Shown here: positions 46,339 through 58,014 of the stretch, in pieces
Layout of the letters: each line of letters opens with the position of its first letter
Numbering within the stretch: the stretch's first letter is position 1
From: Dimorphilus gyrociliatus
Taxonomy: Eukaryota > Annelida > Polychaeta > Dinophilidae
Direction: 5' to 3'
Assembly (NCBI GenBank): GCA_904063045.1
Contig: CAJFCJ010000021.1
Span: 1 to 64,000 of the forward strand
DNA length: 64,000 bases
The notes under the pieces: generated by a model
Seen by the model: the letters and a program-made list of their open reading frames with translations, nothing else
Told to the model about the DNA's origin: nothing
Database searches by the model: none
Made by a program: the position numbers and the translations under genes

Positions 46339-46375
<37 letters not shown>

Positions 46376-47999
46376 AAGTTATAAGGCATAATCCCGACGG
46401 ATAAAGCTTTCAGAAATAAATCGGACAGAGTGTATCTGAAAAAAAGAGGGAAAAACGAGTAAAAATTTTCTCTTTTCCATTAATCAAAGCAACCAGAAAA
46501 GGGTTTTAATAGACAAGTCTCGTTTCTATAATTAAGACGACTTTTTTTGCAATAAGTAAAAGTAACATATCTAAATTCTACTATTACGTTAAAGCTGTTT
46601 CTTTAGTGGTTTGAGATAGGATCTTGACACAAATCGTAATTAAATTTGATATCTTAGACTATTTATTAGATAAAACTCTCTAATATTCTGATAAATTTAT
46701 TGTAAATAGCAGAGAAAATTAAGCATTTATTATCTATATTACGTCATAATTGATATCTTAAGATATGGCTGTACTATGATTATTGGGTTAATTAGTTATA
46801 AATATACTTTTTTGATTGATTCTATCTTCTTTATAGGTCGGGTACCGAACTTAAAGTCTCGGAGAAAATCTGTTGCGGCTGAACATTACGATCCAGAAAC
46901 AGATAAGGATGATTCTTTAATTGTTCACCCAAAGTCGGCTGTACAGTGTAAACGACTAAAGTCAACTCTCCAAAATTGTTTTTATTTTCGTCACGTGGAT
47001 GGAGAGCAGATGAAATTACTGATAGACGCAATGTTTGAAAAGAAGATAGAGCATCCTAACGAAGTGGTAATTAACCAAGGAGATGACGGAGACTATATGT
47101 ACGTTGTAGAAGAAGGGAAATTTGAGGCTTTTGTCCTCAAGAACTCGAATGGAAAAGACGGTAAAAAGGAATATGTTAAAACGGAACCGCCTAAAGTCTA
47201 TGAAAATGGCGGATTTTTTGGGGAATTGGCTTTGATGTATAATACGGCAAGAGCCGCTTGTATTCTATCAAAGACTCCAGGTAGATTATGGGCTATGGAT
47301 AGACAAACATTCAGAAAGATTATCATTAGATCAACTCACAAAAAACTGAAACAATTCGAGGATTTGCTTAAAAGTGTTCCTATCTTTAATGAATTAACTC
47401 ACTACGAGAGAAACAACGTCGCGTACGCCCTCCAAAGTATAGAGTATCCAGATGGTCATGTGATTATGAGGCAAGGAGATAAAGCTGATGCAATGTACTT
47501 TGTCGAACGAGGTTCTGTTTGTTGTTTAGTTCAAGTAAGAGGTTTTCTTTCAGCATTGTATTAATAATCTAAGAAAAAAGATAAACGTTAATTTTCTATA
47601 TCATCAGGAGAAAGGAGAAGAAAAGGAAGTCAATAAAATTATGCCAGGCGGATATTTCGGAGGTAAGAAAACATAGTTGACCAGTTTATTTCATTTATTT
47701 TCTATGCCTTTTCTCTTTAACAAAATGAAAGAAAAAGCCTAAAAATGATAAACAATAGATTGCTAAATTAATTAATTGTTATATTTTTATTGAGAATAGA
47801 ACTTGCACTGCTAACTGACCAACCAAGAGCGGCTAGTATAATTGCGGTAGGGGACACTAAAGTTGCTAAATTATCACGGGAAGATTTTATTCGACTGTTG
47901 GGCCCTTGCCAAGAAATTATGAAGAGAAACATTCACGAGTACGAAGAACAACTGGCTACAGTTTTCGGTTCGAAACACGAGATAAAGCATTTAATTTAA
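44502..47999 (+). CDS. PRKAR2: cAMP-dependent protein kinase type II regulatory subunit
   Basis: Four exons (44502-44778, 46837-47534, 47608-47662, 47800-47999), 409 residues; human RII-alpha has 404. It holds PKA inactive until cAMP binds and docks on AKAPs. The N-terminal docking/dimerisation domain is clear ([17 protein letters not shown], residues 5-21). The inhibitor site RRKS (residues 101-104) has a phosphorylatable serine, defining type II. Two cyclic-nucleotide domains follow, each with a complete phosphate-binding cassette: [15 protein letters not shown] and [15 protein letters not shown], with both essential Glu and Arg residues. The ATG at 44502 was preferred over one seven codons upstream because it matches the family start MS...P.GLT. 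Intron 1 is 2.1 kb and microsatellite-rich. Confidence 0.97.
45602..45648. repeat. TA dinucleotide repeat
   Basis: 47-base uninterrupted TA run in PKA-RII intron 1, the longest in the window. Confidence 0.95.
45923..45953. repeat. CT microsatellite
   Basis: Pure CT repeat in PKA-RII intron 1. Confidence 0.95.
46328..46370. repeat. CT / CTTT microsatellite
   Basis: CTTT units passing into a pure CT run from 46343, in PKA-RII intron 1. Confidence 0.93.
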
Positions 48000-48370
48000 A
48001 ATTAAAAATTTACAACCAAATACTTAACTTTATAAATTAATTAACTATTCTATATACATATATACTTTACATGTTTATAAGCTATATAAGCGAAGGGAAA
48101 GAGAAAACCATAATACATAATAAATATGTATAATATATAATTGTATCAAATCATTTGTATTTTTCATTAATATATATATATATATATATTAATGAATATA
48201 TATATATCTTTTTTTCTATATGTATATACATGGTATAAATTGTTGGATATACTGTACATATTGATATATACAGTATATAAAATCAGCATTAGTAATATAT
48301 TAATTACAGTGTCAATCACAAAAATGATAATAATAATAACAATAGTTATTATAATTTATTGACTTTGTGA
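48000..48370. other. Convergent 3' region PKA-RII / PPIP5K
   Basis: 371 bp AT-rich region with a palindromic TA tract (48167-48193) and further TATA repeats. It carries the 3' UTRs of two converging genes. Confidence 0.6.
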
Positions 48371-51300
48371 CTACATATTACTTTTTATTTCAAGTTCTGA
48401 CTTTGGTCTATCGTTTGTATAACGACTATCAATTATTTTTGTTAAGAAATTCTCCATCCTCTTTAAAGTCAGAGAATTATGCATAGTTTCCAAAGGACGG
48501 ATGGATGGTACCGCCCAACAGTTGCCGGATGTTATATTCATAATCACTCCACTTTCAATTTTCGATAAAGATGGAGCGGAAAGTGAACCGGATATGACGC
48601 TTGTACTAATTAATCCTTGTTTAACTGTGTCAAAGTCTGGTAATGGAAAAAGAGTATCACGGAATTTTTCTACCCTCTCTGAGTACGAATCAAATTTATT
48701 CTTTTCATGGATAACTGTCGGTAATGACGTCTGCCTAATTCGATTTCTTTTCTTTTGAACCAAGTTCGATTCAGATGACGAAATTTCTTCGCTCTTTGCC
48801 AAATTCTGCAATGTCGTAACAATATTAAGGCCCTTTCAGGGAAAGACGCAAACGGGGAAATAATTATTTTATAAACTAACTTTTTGACAGCCAGCTGGTC
48901 TATAGCCCAAGCCTGTTGGATACCTTTGATCTCTAACGTTATGATAGGCTCCTGGACTGAAATGTAGTTCCACGTGGAATCTCCCTTCAGATTGAAGTTC
49001 TTTAGTGCGATCCTCATAAACCATGATAATAATTTGAGTCATGTAATTTAATTCTGATATTTCACTGATAAAGTTCATTGATCGTTGCCATTGCTCGTCA
49101 TTTTTATTTTTACATAATCCACCTAATCTTATAATGTTTAACAAGGAATGTATATGGGACTCACTAGTAAAATATAGCCTTGTTCGAACATGACGATGGG
49201 GAGTAGAAACGCCTGTCGAGTATCTGGAATCAAGTCTAGTTGCTCCTTCGTCAATATTTCGATGTAAGTCTGCCTGAATCTTTTTCATTAGCGGGGTGCA
49301 GATACACTGACCAATCTGCAATTTTTCTTCTTTAGTTATACCATATTCCTGAGGAATTATAATATCAGCAAGAGCTTTGGCGGAGGCGTACAATTGATCA
49401 GCCGTTTCACTTTCTGGTTCAAAATATTTATGATTATGCTGTAAATCGTATTTAATACAATCGTAGATATCCGGTATCTTTGATATATCCCATTTATTAT
49501 CTTTCATCCGAAAGTCTTTTACCAATTTTGCCCATCTTCGAACCATCAATTCCCATGATTCGTTTTTGTAGAGCTTATAGTGGTCTGTAACGTTTTCATC
49601 ATCTATTGAAATGTCGTCTGTGTCTTTCAAATCGCATAATTGACTTTCGTTAGCCAGCTTTTTAACCAGCTCTAGTAGTTTTATTGCACAATTATAAATT
49701 TTTTCGCAAGTTTTAAAAGGATTTTTAATAAAATACATGGCGTTTGTTAATGAGATACTGCTTGTAGCTCCCAGCTGTTAGATTGGTAGTATATATAAGT
49801 TATAGATATATTAAAAAGTAAGGACTTAAAAAGGAAATTAAAAGAACTTACACTTTCGTAGTCTTCCTTAGTAAAATTTTCATTCTTATTTAATATGTAT
49901 TGTAATTTTGCTTTAATTCTGTAGAATGAAACAATGACAGGAATTTACAATTAAACTAAACCTTAAAAATAACAAAAAAGAAAGCTTAGTACAATTATAA
50001 AATACTTTCTTATGCTTAAAATAAATCAATTAAACCACTATTTTACAACAGATGACTAGTTTTCTTCTATTGAAATATATAATAAACTACTACAAAATTA
50101 ACATTAAACCTAATGCAAAATTCATGCATAACTGTATTTACGTATATATATACTGTATATATGTAAATACAGTATATAACTGTTACATAATATAAATGGA
50201 AATCTATTTTCTTCTAATGTAAATGATAAAAACTATTTTAGTTTTTTCTTTCTCTTTCTATATAAATTTTATATTGTTTACAGTTTGTCTCTTTTTTTAT
50301 CTTATAAAAAGAAAGAAAGAGAAACGAATGAAAACAATAAGATTAACTCGACTAAAAATGAAATAGAAGGAAATTTTATGTTTTTAGAATAGTAAAGTAT
50401 GAGAAACGATAAAGAAGAAAAAGCTATGTCGAAAAGTAGAACTGAAGTAATTGAAACCTGTCAACCTTCAGAAGACACCTGCAGGATAGTTGGGTTTTTT
50501 TTAAAAATAGATGATACCCGTATTTTGACTATTAAACCGAAAAATTTCCTTTTAGTTTCCTTTGTTTCAAGTTCTAATTCAATTAAAGATTTATCGGCCT
50601 TTCTTATCTCATTATATATTTCGTTGAAATAGAATTAGTTTAAGCATAATCTATTCTATTCTTGTTTTTAGCGCCATGAATATAATATTTTTTGTTGAGA
50701 CGAGCAGTACTCTATCAGAGGGAAATATATATATAATAAGATAAAACTTTTAAATCAAATATCCAATGTATTGTACAAAACTTCTATCATCTTTTACTAG
50801 TCTACGATGTTACTGGATAAAAGGGAATAGCTTATCAAATGATAGTACACATTTATATACTAATATACTTATTGAATTTTAATACAAAAAAACTTCTCCA
50901 TCCTGTTCTATATAAATTTCCTTTTTAACTAAAAGTTTTGTATTCTTTGACAACGTCGTGACCTTGACTATTTTTCTTCATACAAAAGTATAAAAGTTTG
51001 TATTTATATCGTCACCAAATTCTTATTATATCGATTTTTTTTTTACCTTAGCGGCTTTAGTATAGAATATCTCAGATTTTTAGACAATAAACTGTATAAA
51101 TTATCTATTGTAGCACGATTGCAAGTACAGTATCCTAATTTTTTTGTCATCTCCTATCTTATTAGTGTGACATAGGGTAAATATTGTTTCTCCCTTATAA
51201 TGACAGCCCTTCTTAACAAAGGTTCTCTTATTTCATCCAAATAGTAGACTTTACTTTATCCGTAAAATTACAATTGCCTCTTTTTTTTCAAATGGTGAAA

Positions 51301-54300
51301 AAATCGTTTCAAGTAGTAAGTACCTTTTTTTCTTAGCCTAGTAAAATGCACATAAACACAAATATAAAAAGACGGATTATGATCAGTTGCTTTTTTTATG
51401 TTCCAGCAACTGAAAGAGGTATACTGAATGTATAGGATTAAGGAGCATAAAAAATATGCCTTTTATATTATATATACTGTATAGTTATATTATATATAGA
51501 AATCCCGTATATTATATAACTAAAAACAATTTGTCCTGTCCACATTTATTGAGTTTAGTTAACTCTACCAGACCTTGCCATACACCAAAACGTCATTTGT
51601 TATGGTAAAGGTTGATTCATAACTACAATCAATATAAAAAAAAGACAAAGTCTGTTGTTGTATTGCTTGTAGTTGTAGTTGTTTCACACGATTTTCGTTC
51701 AGTATTTAGATTATTTATTATCGAATATTCTTTATGTTTAAATATGGAATGAAAGTAAAGCTTATACTAAAATTAATTTAGATATTGTGATAGCTATTAA
51801 CTTCTGTAGAGTGAATATTTTAAAAGGTTTCATTAACATGCACAGTGAAATTTAAGGAATCCCAATTGATCAACAGAAAAATTAGTAGGAAGATAAACAG
51901 GGTGTTACTGGGAAAGTTACTTCTAATATTGCCTATTTAAAAATACGGTAAAAAAGATATCGTTTATATCTACATGTACTGTATATAACTTATAAAAATC
52001 TGCAATACGAGATTATTAAACTCGAACTAGTTCAATAAATCATTGAAATTGCAATAAAATGACTCAATTTTTAATAAACATGCTTACTAAATATTCTAAG
52101 AGTTTTAATATTTTACAAAAAGTGATATTTTGTTATAATTATTAATAAAAACCTGTTTTGAAATTTATCTGATTCGTTGTCGTTATCCAATAATCCATTC
52201 ATATTTGCACTTTTAACCATTTGTACTAGGATTGGAGTTAATTCACCTTCTAGAGCAAGCAGACCCTAAAAGTAGAAAAAGAAAGGATATATCAAGTATG
52301 TCTCTACTTTTCGATTTATTTATATTAAAGGATAGAAGAAAGAAATAGAAACTTTTGCGAAAGCTGCAGCTGTCATTTGTACTCGTCCTTCTTCCGAGGC
52401 GTATATTTTCAAGTCATGTCGGAATGTAGAATGCAAACGAAGCAATCCAAGGCCAGGAACTCCTCCGTAGTCTCCTTTCCCCCCAGGATACATACATCGG
52501 AAAGCTTTACCTAGTTCTTCGGCTTGTTTGATGCCTGCCTCAGTTAGTTCCCCACCCCACTTGAGTATTAATATTAAACTAGGTTCGCTATTCGGATCTA
52601 GAGGAAAAAAAAAATTAAATGTTGTAAAAAACAATTAAATTGTACTAGTTTCACCTTTAGAATCATCATCTGGAGTAGAAACACGTTCTGTGTCAGTATT
52701 TACATCTAATAAAATTAGTAATATTTTAAGATTGTCGAGAAATTTTAATAAGACCTATTTCGCTAAGACTTCTATCGAAACCTCTACGATGATATTTCAA
52801 TTGGACTTTTCTATTTATTCCCGAAAAATGTCCATACATTTCTAGCACAGATTTCAATTGTTCCAGTTTATTCTTTTTCTCTTCAATGGACTCGCAACCC
52901 TCCTCGCTGTGGAGTTCGGTTACAAGATATCTAATAAAGAATTAAAATATAGGAATAATATAATTGTTGTAAGGATTAGCGATTTTTCCAAAGTACCTTG
53001 TGATATCTAAAATCTCCTGCAACTGTTGAGGTTTCTTTAACTTCAATTGCCCTGTCTTATGGCCTCCGTATCGCTCAAATAGATCAAGAAATTTCTTGTG
53101 TTTAACAACCATTTTCATCTTTTGTTTTGGCGTTCTGTCACCGTGTCTCATAACGGCTGTTACGCAACGAAGCTCCATTCTTGTGCCTAAATATTAGTAA
53201 AGTTGAGGTAATGTTTCGTTCAAATCGTACATTAAATAAATTGTCCACCTGAGGTAGTAGGCACAATGGGAATGTCTTCGGAATGAAAATCAAATAGGGA
53301 GATATGTGGAAGCGAAGGTGCGAATTCCCTGAGTATCATGTCTCCCAAAATTTTCGCGCAGTCATCGTAATATTTCGAAGAGTTTTTTACGAAACTGAAA
53401 CCATTAACGTCGCAAACGTATGACTTTCCATTGGCTCTAAGTAGATCAAATCCGCAAATGTTCTGTCTAAACGCCTCGACAATCTGCACTCAAATCGACA
53501 ACATTACTTGTAATATCAAAGTAAAAAAGTTATTAATTACGACAAACCTTCCTAGCCATTAATTTTTCCTGAGCTGATAATAGTACAGGATATCTGATTT
53601 CTTTTCCATCCTTGTCTCTTTCGACTTTACCATCTAAAGCAGGAGATTTTCTAGCTTCTGCATGAGCGTATTCTGGACCAACTGTATAGACTTTAACGTC
53701 TGTTCCATCAGTAGGCATAAAGTCTTCATAAATGTATGAGCCGGTTTTACGAACTTTTGAAACAGGGGAATAAACACTACTTCGACTGCCAATCTGTAAT
53801 GTATTTTACCCGTTAACATAAATCTTTATAGTAATGCGAGAGGGAAGAAGATTTTAAATGAAATAAAGATAAATGGTTACTTTTCGGAACAGTCGTTGAC
53901 TTCCACCCCCAGCGGAACTTGGATAGTAAATATAGACGTTATGGTCCTCTGCAGAAACGGGCTTTTCTACGAATGGTTTTGTGAAGAGAATGCCGTTTAT
54001 CCATACATGATCATCCTCTTCGACAAGTGAATCAGTTTTTTGATCGTTACCTTCGTTTCGACCATCTCTATTCAAATAGGCAAATCTGGGCTGATTGACG
54101 TTTACCAAAGCTAGTTCCTTATAAACATCTCTCCTGTCTTGAATTTTGTTTTGCATGTATAAATCGTTAATGACAAAAGGTTTCCTCAGTTCGATATAGT
54201 TGATAGCTTTATCCAATGGGAAGCCTTTGGAATGAAAACTAATTAAACAATTGACAATGGGCCAATCTTCAATTGGTTGATCAAGAATAATTTCCTCTTC

Positions 54301-54615
54301 AAAAATGATAACATCCAACTCATCAAACAGCTCCAATCTTTCAACTATTTCCTTCATAGCTGCTGAACTTGATTTTTTGTTCATAGCACATATTCCAACT
54401 ATGATTTTCTTTGAGCTTTCGTATATCTAAGATTAATAGTCAATATTTAAAGGAGAAAAGTAGTAACAAACAACTGAGCGTTAATAGGAGGTGTTTACAA
54501 GTTATAGGCCTAAGAAATAAACTATAAACTGCGAAATAAAACGTAAAAAAGTGTTGAAATAGATTACCTCGGAGTCATCAGGTAACTCGTTCAGAAAATT
54601 TTTAAAGTCAGACAT
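48371..54615 (-). CDS. PPIP5K: Diphosphoinositol pentakisphosphate kinase (PPIP5K / VIP1)
   Basis: Twelve exons (54615-54568, 54426-53881, 53793-53548, 53483-53249, 53186-52997, 52930-52755, 52705-52655, 52597-52353, 52265-52153, 49918-49852, 49774-48881, 48805-48371) give 1,081 residues. The enzyme makes 1-InsP7/InsP8 from InsP6/5-InsP7 with its N-terminal ATP-grasp kinase domain (about 17-345) and removes the phosphate with a C-terminal histidine acid phosphatase-like domain. Evidence: [16 protein letters not shown] at the kinase start, [39 protein letters not shown], then the phosphatase signature RHGDRTP (372-378), [22 protein letters not shown], and [14 protein letters not shown] with ELHFSPGA at the phosphatase end. 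The last exon is a divergent Ser-rich tail. Intron 10 (2.2 kb) is exceptionally long for this gene. Confidence 0.97.
49919..52152. other. PPIP5K: Long intron 10 of PPIP5K
   Basis: 2,234 bp AT-rich intron separating exons 9 and 10. It contains repeated TATACTGTATA-type palindromes near 50145-50180 and 51470-51485. The 77-codon plus-strand frame at 50399-50632 lacks family resemblance. No nested gene was recognised. Confidence 0.6.
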
Positions 54616-56149
54616 TAATTTTTGTCGATTATCTCCTCTTAGTATGTTTAAGAGATATTAGCTTTAATTAATTGCGACTAAACGTCAAATTTTTGAATAA
54701 ATTCTCGATTAACATTAAATCAGAATGTCCAAGAGAATATTTTTTAATCCTTGTAAACATGTGAAGCTGGTAATAAATAATTCATTAAACTTGACGATAA
54801 TCAATTGAAATGAAATTTTTTTCAACTCAATTTCAAATTAACTCCTCTATGGCTGTTATTTAGGCTTTTTTCTTACTATAACCTTATAACCACTGACTGA
54901 AACCATTAGAATAAAAAAGATCGGCGCCAGTTCGATACTAAAAAGAACATCTGTTCCATTCTATTTGTTATTTCGATATAACGTTCCGACATTCCCCTTT
55001 TTAATTTTTATTCTGAATTAAACAAAGTAAAGCTCATAAATATTATGTAATATTTTATAATAGACTTGAATTATTTAATCATCTGTTAATTTTCAATTTT
55101 TTAATATATTCATAAAAAGAAGATAATAAGGGATTCTTCATTAAAAATAATTAGAATATGTTTTACATATTTTAGCTTTTATTGCGTGTTTTTATCAATA
55201 TTTTCCCAGAAATAATAATTCTATTTTTGGATGATGTGCTGCAAATCAACACAAAAGGAAGCTTGTTTATATTGTTTTTTATTTTATTACCATGTTGCTA
55301 GTGTGTATGTATGTATGCAAGTAAACAATAATTATAGACGGCTTTTTACAGTATTAATAGTATTTAAAAAACAATTCACGTGACTAAACGTAACGCCAAA
55401 TTAAAGAAAAAAAAATACGTCCCAATGCCAAAGTATTTGTATGGTTCTTCGTATTTTTCGATGGACATTCCGCTTGACAGATCTGTTCTAATCCTAACAA
55501 ATTCGGATTAGTTCCGGCTGAAGCTAAATCGAGAATAAGCAGTTTTATCGAACGATTTATAATGTTTGGCCTAAATTACAAAAAAGAACCAAAGTATTAT
55601 AAATTTTAAGAAATATCGAGACAGAGAGAGAGAAAAAGAGAGAGAGAGAGAGAGAGAATGAGGTGTAAGGACTTAAGTTTGAATAAAATTGGCTTTTCTC
55701 TTTAAATATTTACTTCTAAAAGTCATTTCTTCACCAAAAAAACTTTGATTAATTGTATGAGAATATTTAATTATATAATTAATGAAACGTAAGCTAATCA
55801 TAAATAATGGCGAAAAATTTAAAGAGAAAATGTATCTTTCATCTAAGTAAATTGTTTGGGTTATTAAGTTTAACAAGTGTATTTTATTAATTAAAAATAT
55901 AATATTATTTTCTTTTGTTGCGTAATTAATTATGTTATATTTAAAAAAAAAAACACACAAATTTCTACGGAAGGATTAGTTTATCGTTTTTAACAAATAC
56001 TGTATACATAAACATTAACAATTTTATAATATAAGAGAGAATAGAATGGCTGTATTCTTAATATTAATTATAATTCTTTTGAAAAGAATTTATTTGCATT
56101 TCTATATTTATGATTAAGAAAAAAAATTCTTCCTCTTTATTTAATATCT
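54616..56149. other. Intergenic region upstream of PPIP5K
   Basis: 1.5 kb AT-rich DNA containing the PPIP5K promoter and the 3' flank of the SH3-receptor gene. It holds a GA microsatellite and a short TATG repeat near 55303-55318. The 95-codon minus frame at 55673-55960 is low-complexity and unsupported. An AATAAA signal for the SH3 gene is at 56136-56141 (TTTATT on the plus strand). Confidence 0.55.
55622..55657. repeat. GA microsatellite
   Basis: GA repeat with one AAAA interruption in the intergenic region. Confidence 0.93.
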
Positions 56150-57757
56150 TCACTTCCTCTTGTATTTGTTCATTATTGGCTGTTTTTCCGTTATAAGCCA
56201 ATATAGTATTTCAATTTAACGTCTATTTCTTAATAATTCCTTTCTGTAATAGAAAACATAAATAAGAATAGAAAATATAACAAAATAATAAAAAAGCATA
56301 TAGAAAGTAACCTGGTAGAGAGAGTGATGATGATTCGAATGGAAAGTGCAGCAAGAGACGGGAAAGAAACCTTTTTGCCCTTTGCATGTGCCCTTCCATA
56401 AACCCCTTTTTGGTAATCTTTCCAAATCTAGTATGACGTCACCTATCCTTAATTCCAGTTCCCCTTCACCCAAGCAAGGTCGGTCGGTATGAACCACGGC
56501 CATACAAACTAAATCTATAGCTTCCAAGTGCTTAGCTGGCGACCCGAAACCCCACAAGGCTAATTGGTGCCGTCTTCTCGGATCCATACATAGTAAACCG
56601 CTCCAGAGCAGCATAAAAGATAGTAATATAAAAATAGTCATGAACCCAGTTAATGAGATTAATATTCTTACGGTATTACTGGAAAATTGGGCCTTACTCT
56701 CAAGAGTATCACAAAACGACCATATGGCGTCTCCTCCTTCAGTATAACTACGCCATTCAGGTGATAAGGACGACCATCCTGGATCGCACAAACATCCAGT
56801 ACCATTTTCAAATGCCTTTCCATGTTTGCAATGAAATGTGAATGTAATAGGGGAATTAACAATATCTAATTCGTCCAGATCCCTTAATTGTAAAGCGTCT
56901 CTCGCCTCGTCTTTGGTAACGTTTTCTTTCAGACTGATACATTTATTCGATTCAAGCAAAAGCATATAATTCGGTCTTGATACAAGTTTACATCGGTCCG
57001 CCAAATTGCATAATCCCGTCGTTACATTGAAGTAATTGATCATACCGCAATATTTATGTCTACATAAAGCCGGTTTGCAATTGGCAAATCTATCCAAATC
57101 GGTCGCAGGACATCTACTAAAATATTCAAAGATAATCGAGAGGAAATTAGGTAAGAAAGCCAAATCGGATATTCTCGTGTCAAATCGGATCAAGACGGAT
57201 ACGGCAATCGGACTACCATAAGTTATAGATACATTGCAATCGCCCTTCCAGTCGTAGGGGTATAAAGTAGTGGCAAGCATTTTTATATCCCTTTCATCTT
57301 CAAACTCTAAATCTCTTACTTCACCGGCTAATACTTCCAAAAGCCCGCAATCTCTATACGATTTCTCTTTTACGCCGTTTAGGCTCCATCTATCAACACA
57401 ACAATGTTGAGTAGTTCCTAATATTTTAGGTAATTTTGGTGATCCAATATTCCTAACTCTAACATCTAAGCCCCATTTATATATAATATTTTTTTTTAAA
57501 AAAAAAACATAAACCTCAGTTATACAGTTAAAAACCGGATTGTTATATAGAATCTTACAGAATATTATTCCTATATTATTTATATTAATCGGATATATTC
57601 CTTTATCAACAACTTCTATTGGTGGAATGTTACACGATATCTTTTTGATAATTAGCAATAAACAATTAACTATTATTATCATCATCGTCTTTTCTATATA
57701 TAAACTAGGTAAATTATATAATAATAATAATAATAATAATAATACGGAAATATACAA
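56150..57757 (-). CDS. Novel-looking type I membrane protein with EGF-like region and cytoplasmic SH3 domain
   Basis: Two exons (57757-56312, 56179-56150) give 491 residues. I do not recognise an orthologue. Residues 1-41 are hydrophobic (an eight-leucine run, then MMIIIVNCLLLII), with two possible ATGs for a signal peptide. Residues 118-350 are cysteine-rich with NVS, NVT and NGT sequons; CKHGKAFENGTGCLCDPGW resembles an EGF-like module. A transmembrane helix spans about 363-390, followed by a basic stop. Residues 414-472 fit an SH3 fold: GEGELELRIGDVI, GLWKGTCKG and GFFPVSC match the RT loop, the conserved Trp and the FPxxY-like end, with Cys instead of Tyr. The tiny last exon adds PIMNKYKRK. 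A CAG/GTTACT donor inside the longer open frame supports the splice. A transmembrane receptor with an intracellular SH3 is uncommon in animals. Confidence 0.75.
57719..57742 (-). repeat. TTA trinucleotide repeat within coding sequence
   Basis: Eight TTA codons in a row encode eight leucines in the proposed N-terminal hydrophobic segment of the SH3 membrane protein. If translation starts at the second methionine (residue 25) the repeat would be 5' UTR instead. Confidence 0.85.
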
Positions 57758-58014
57758 ATGTCTTTCAAATTTAAATTAACTAATTGTTCTCCATACAAAC
57801 CAACCTTAGTAGGCCTAATTAATTGTAATAATAATAACGACGACGAATATCCACCAGGTAAGCTTATATTGTATACTGCTTAGAATACTTATTGTAATTT
57901 AAACCTCAAACTAGATAAGCTTATTATTCGTTATAATATATTTATATTTGTTAATAATTCATAACATTTTAAATGCTTTATAAGTTTCAAATATCTTCCA
58001 AGTTGAATAATGAA

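Larger units (their letters stand above)
44779..46836. other. PRKAR2: Long first intron of PKA-RII
   Basis: 2,058 bp intron with three microsatellites (TA, and two CT tracts that could serve as splicing-factor-binding pyrimidine tracts on this strand) and a TAGGCCTA palindrome at 46207. The open frames inside it are repeat-derived. Confidence 0.75.

Noticed and set aside
45602-46370. Direct-repeat arrays considered as CRISPR or satellite elements
   Set aside because: They are simple TA and CT dinucleotide microsatellites in a eukaryotic intron, without spacers or repeat units of array size.
50399-50632. Possible nested gene inside PPIP5K intron 10
   Set aside because: Open for only 77 codons, no family resemblance and no splice partners; it may be chance.
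56216-56311. Extension of the SH3 membrane protein open frame beyond the SH3 domain
   Set aside because: The extra Tyr/Phe/Ile-rich residues look like translated intron. A CAG/GTTACT donor at 56312 and a CAG acceptor at 56180 give a short basic last exon followed by a polyadenylation signal.
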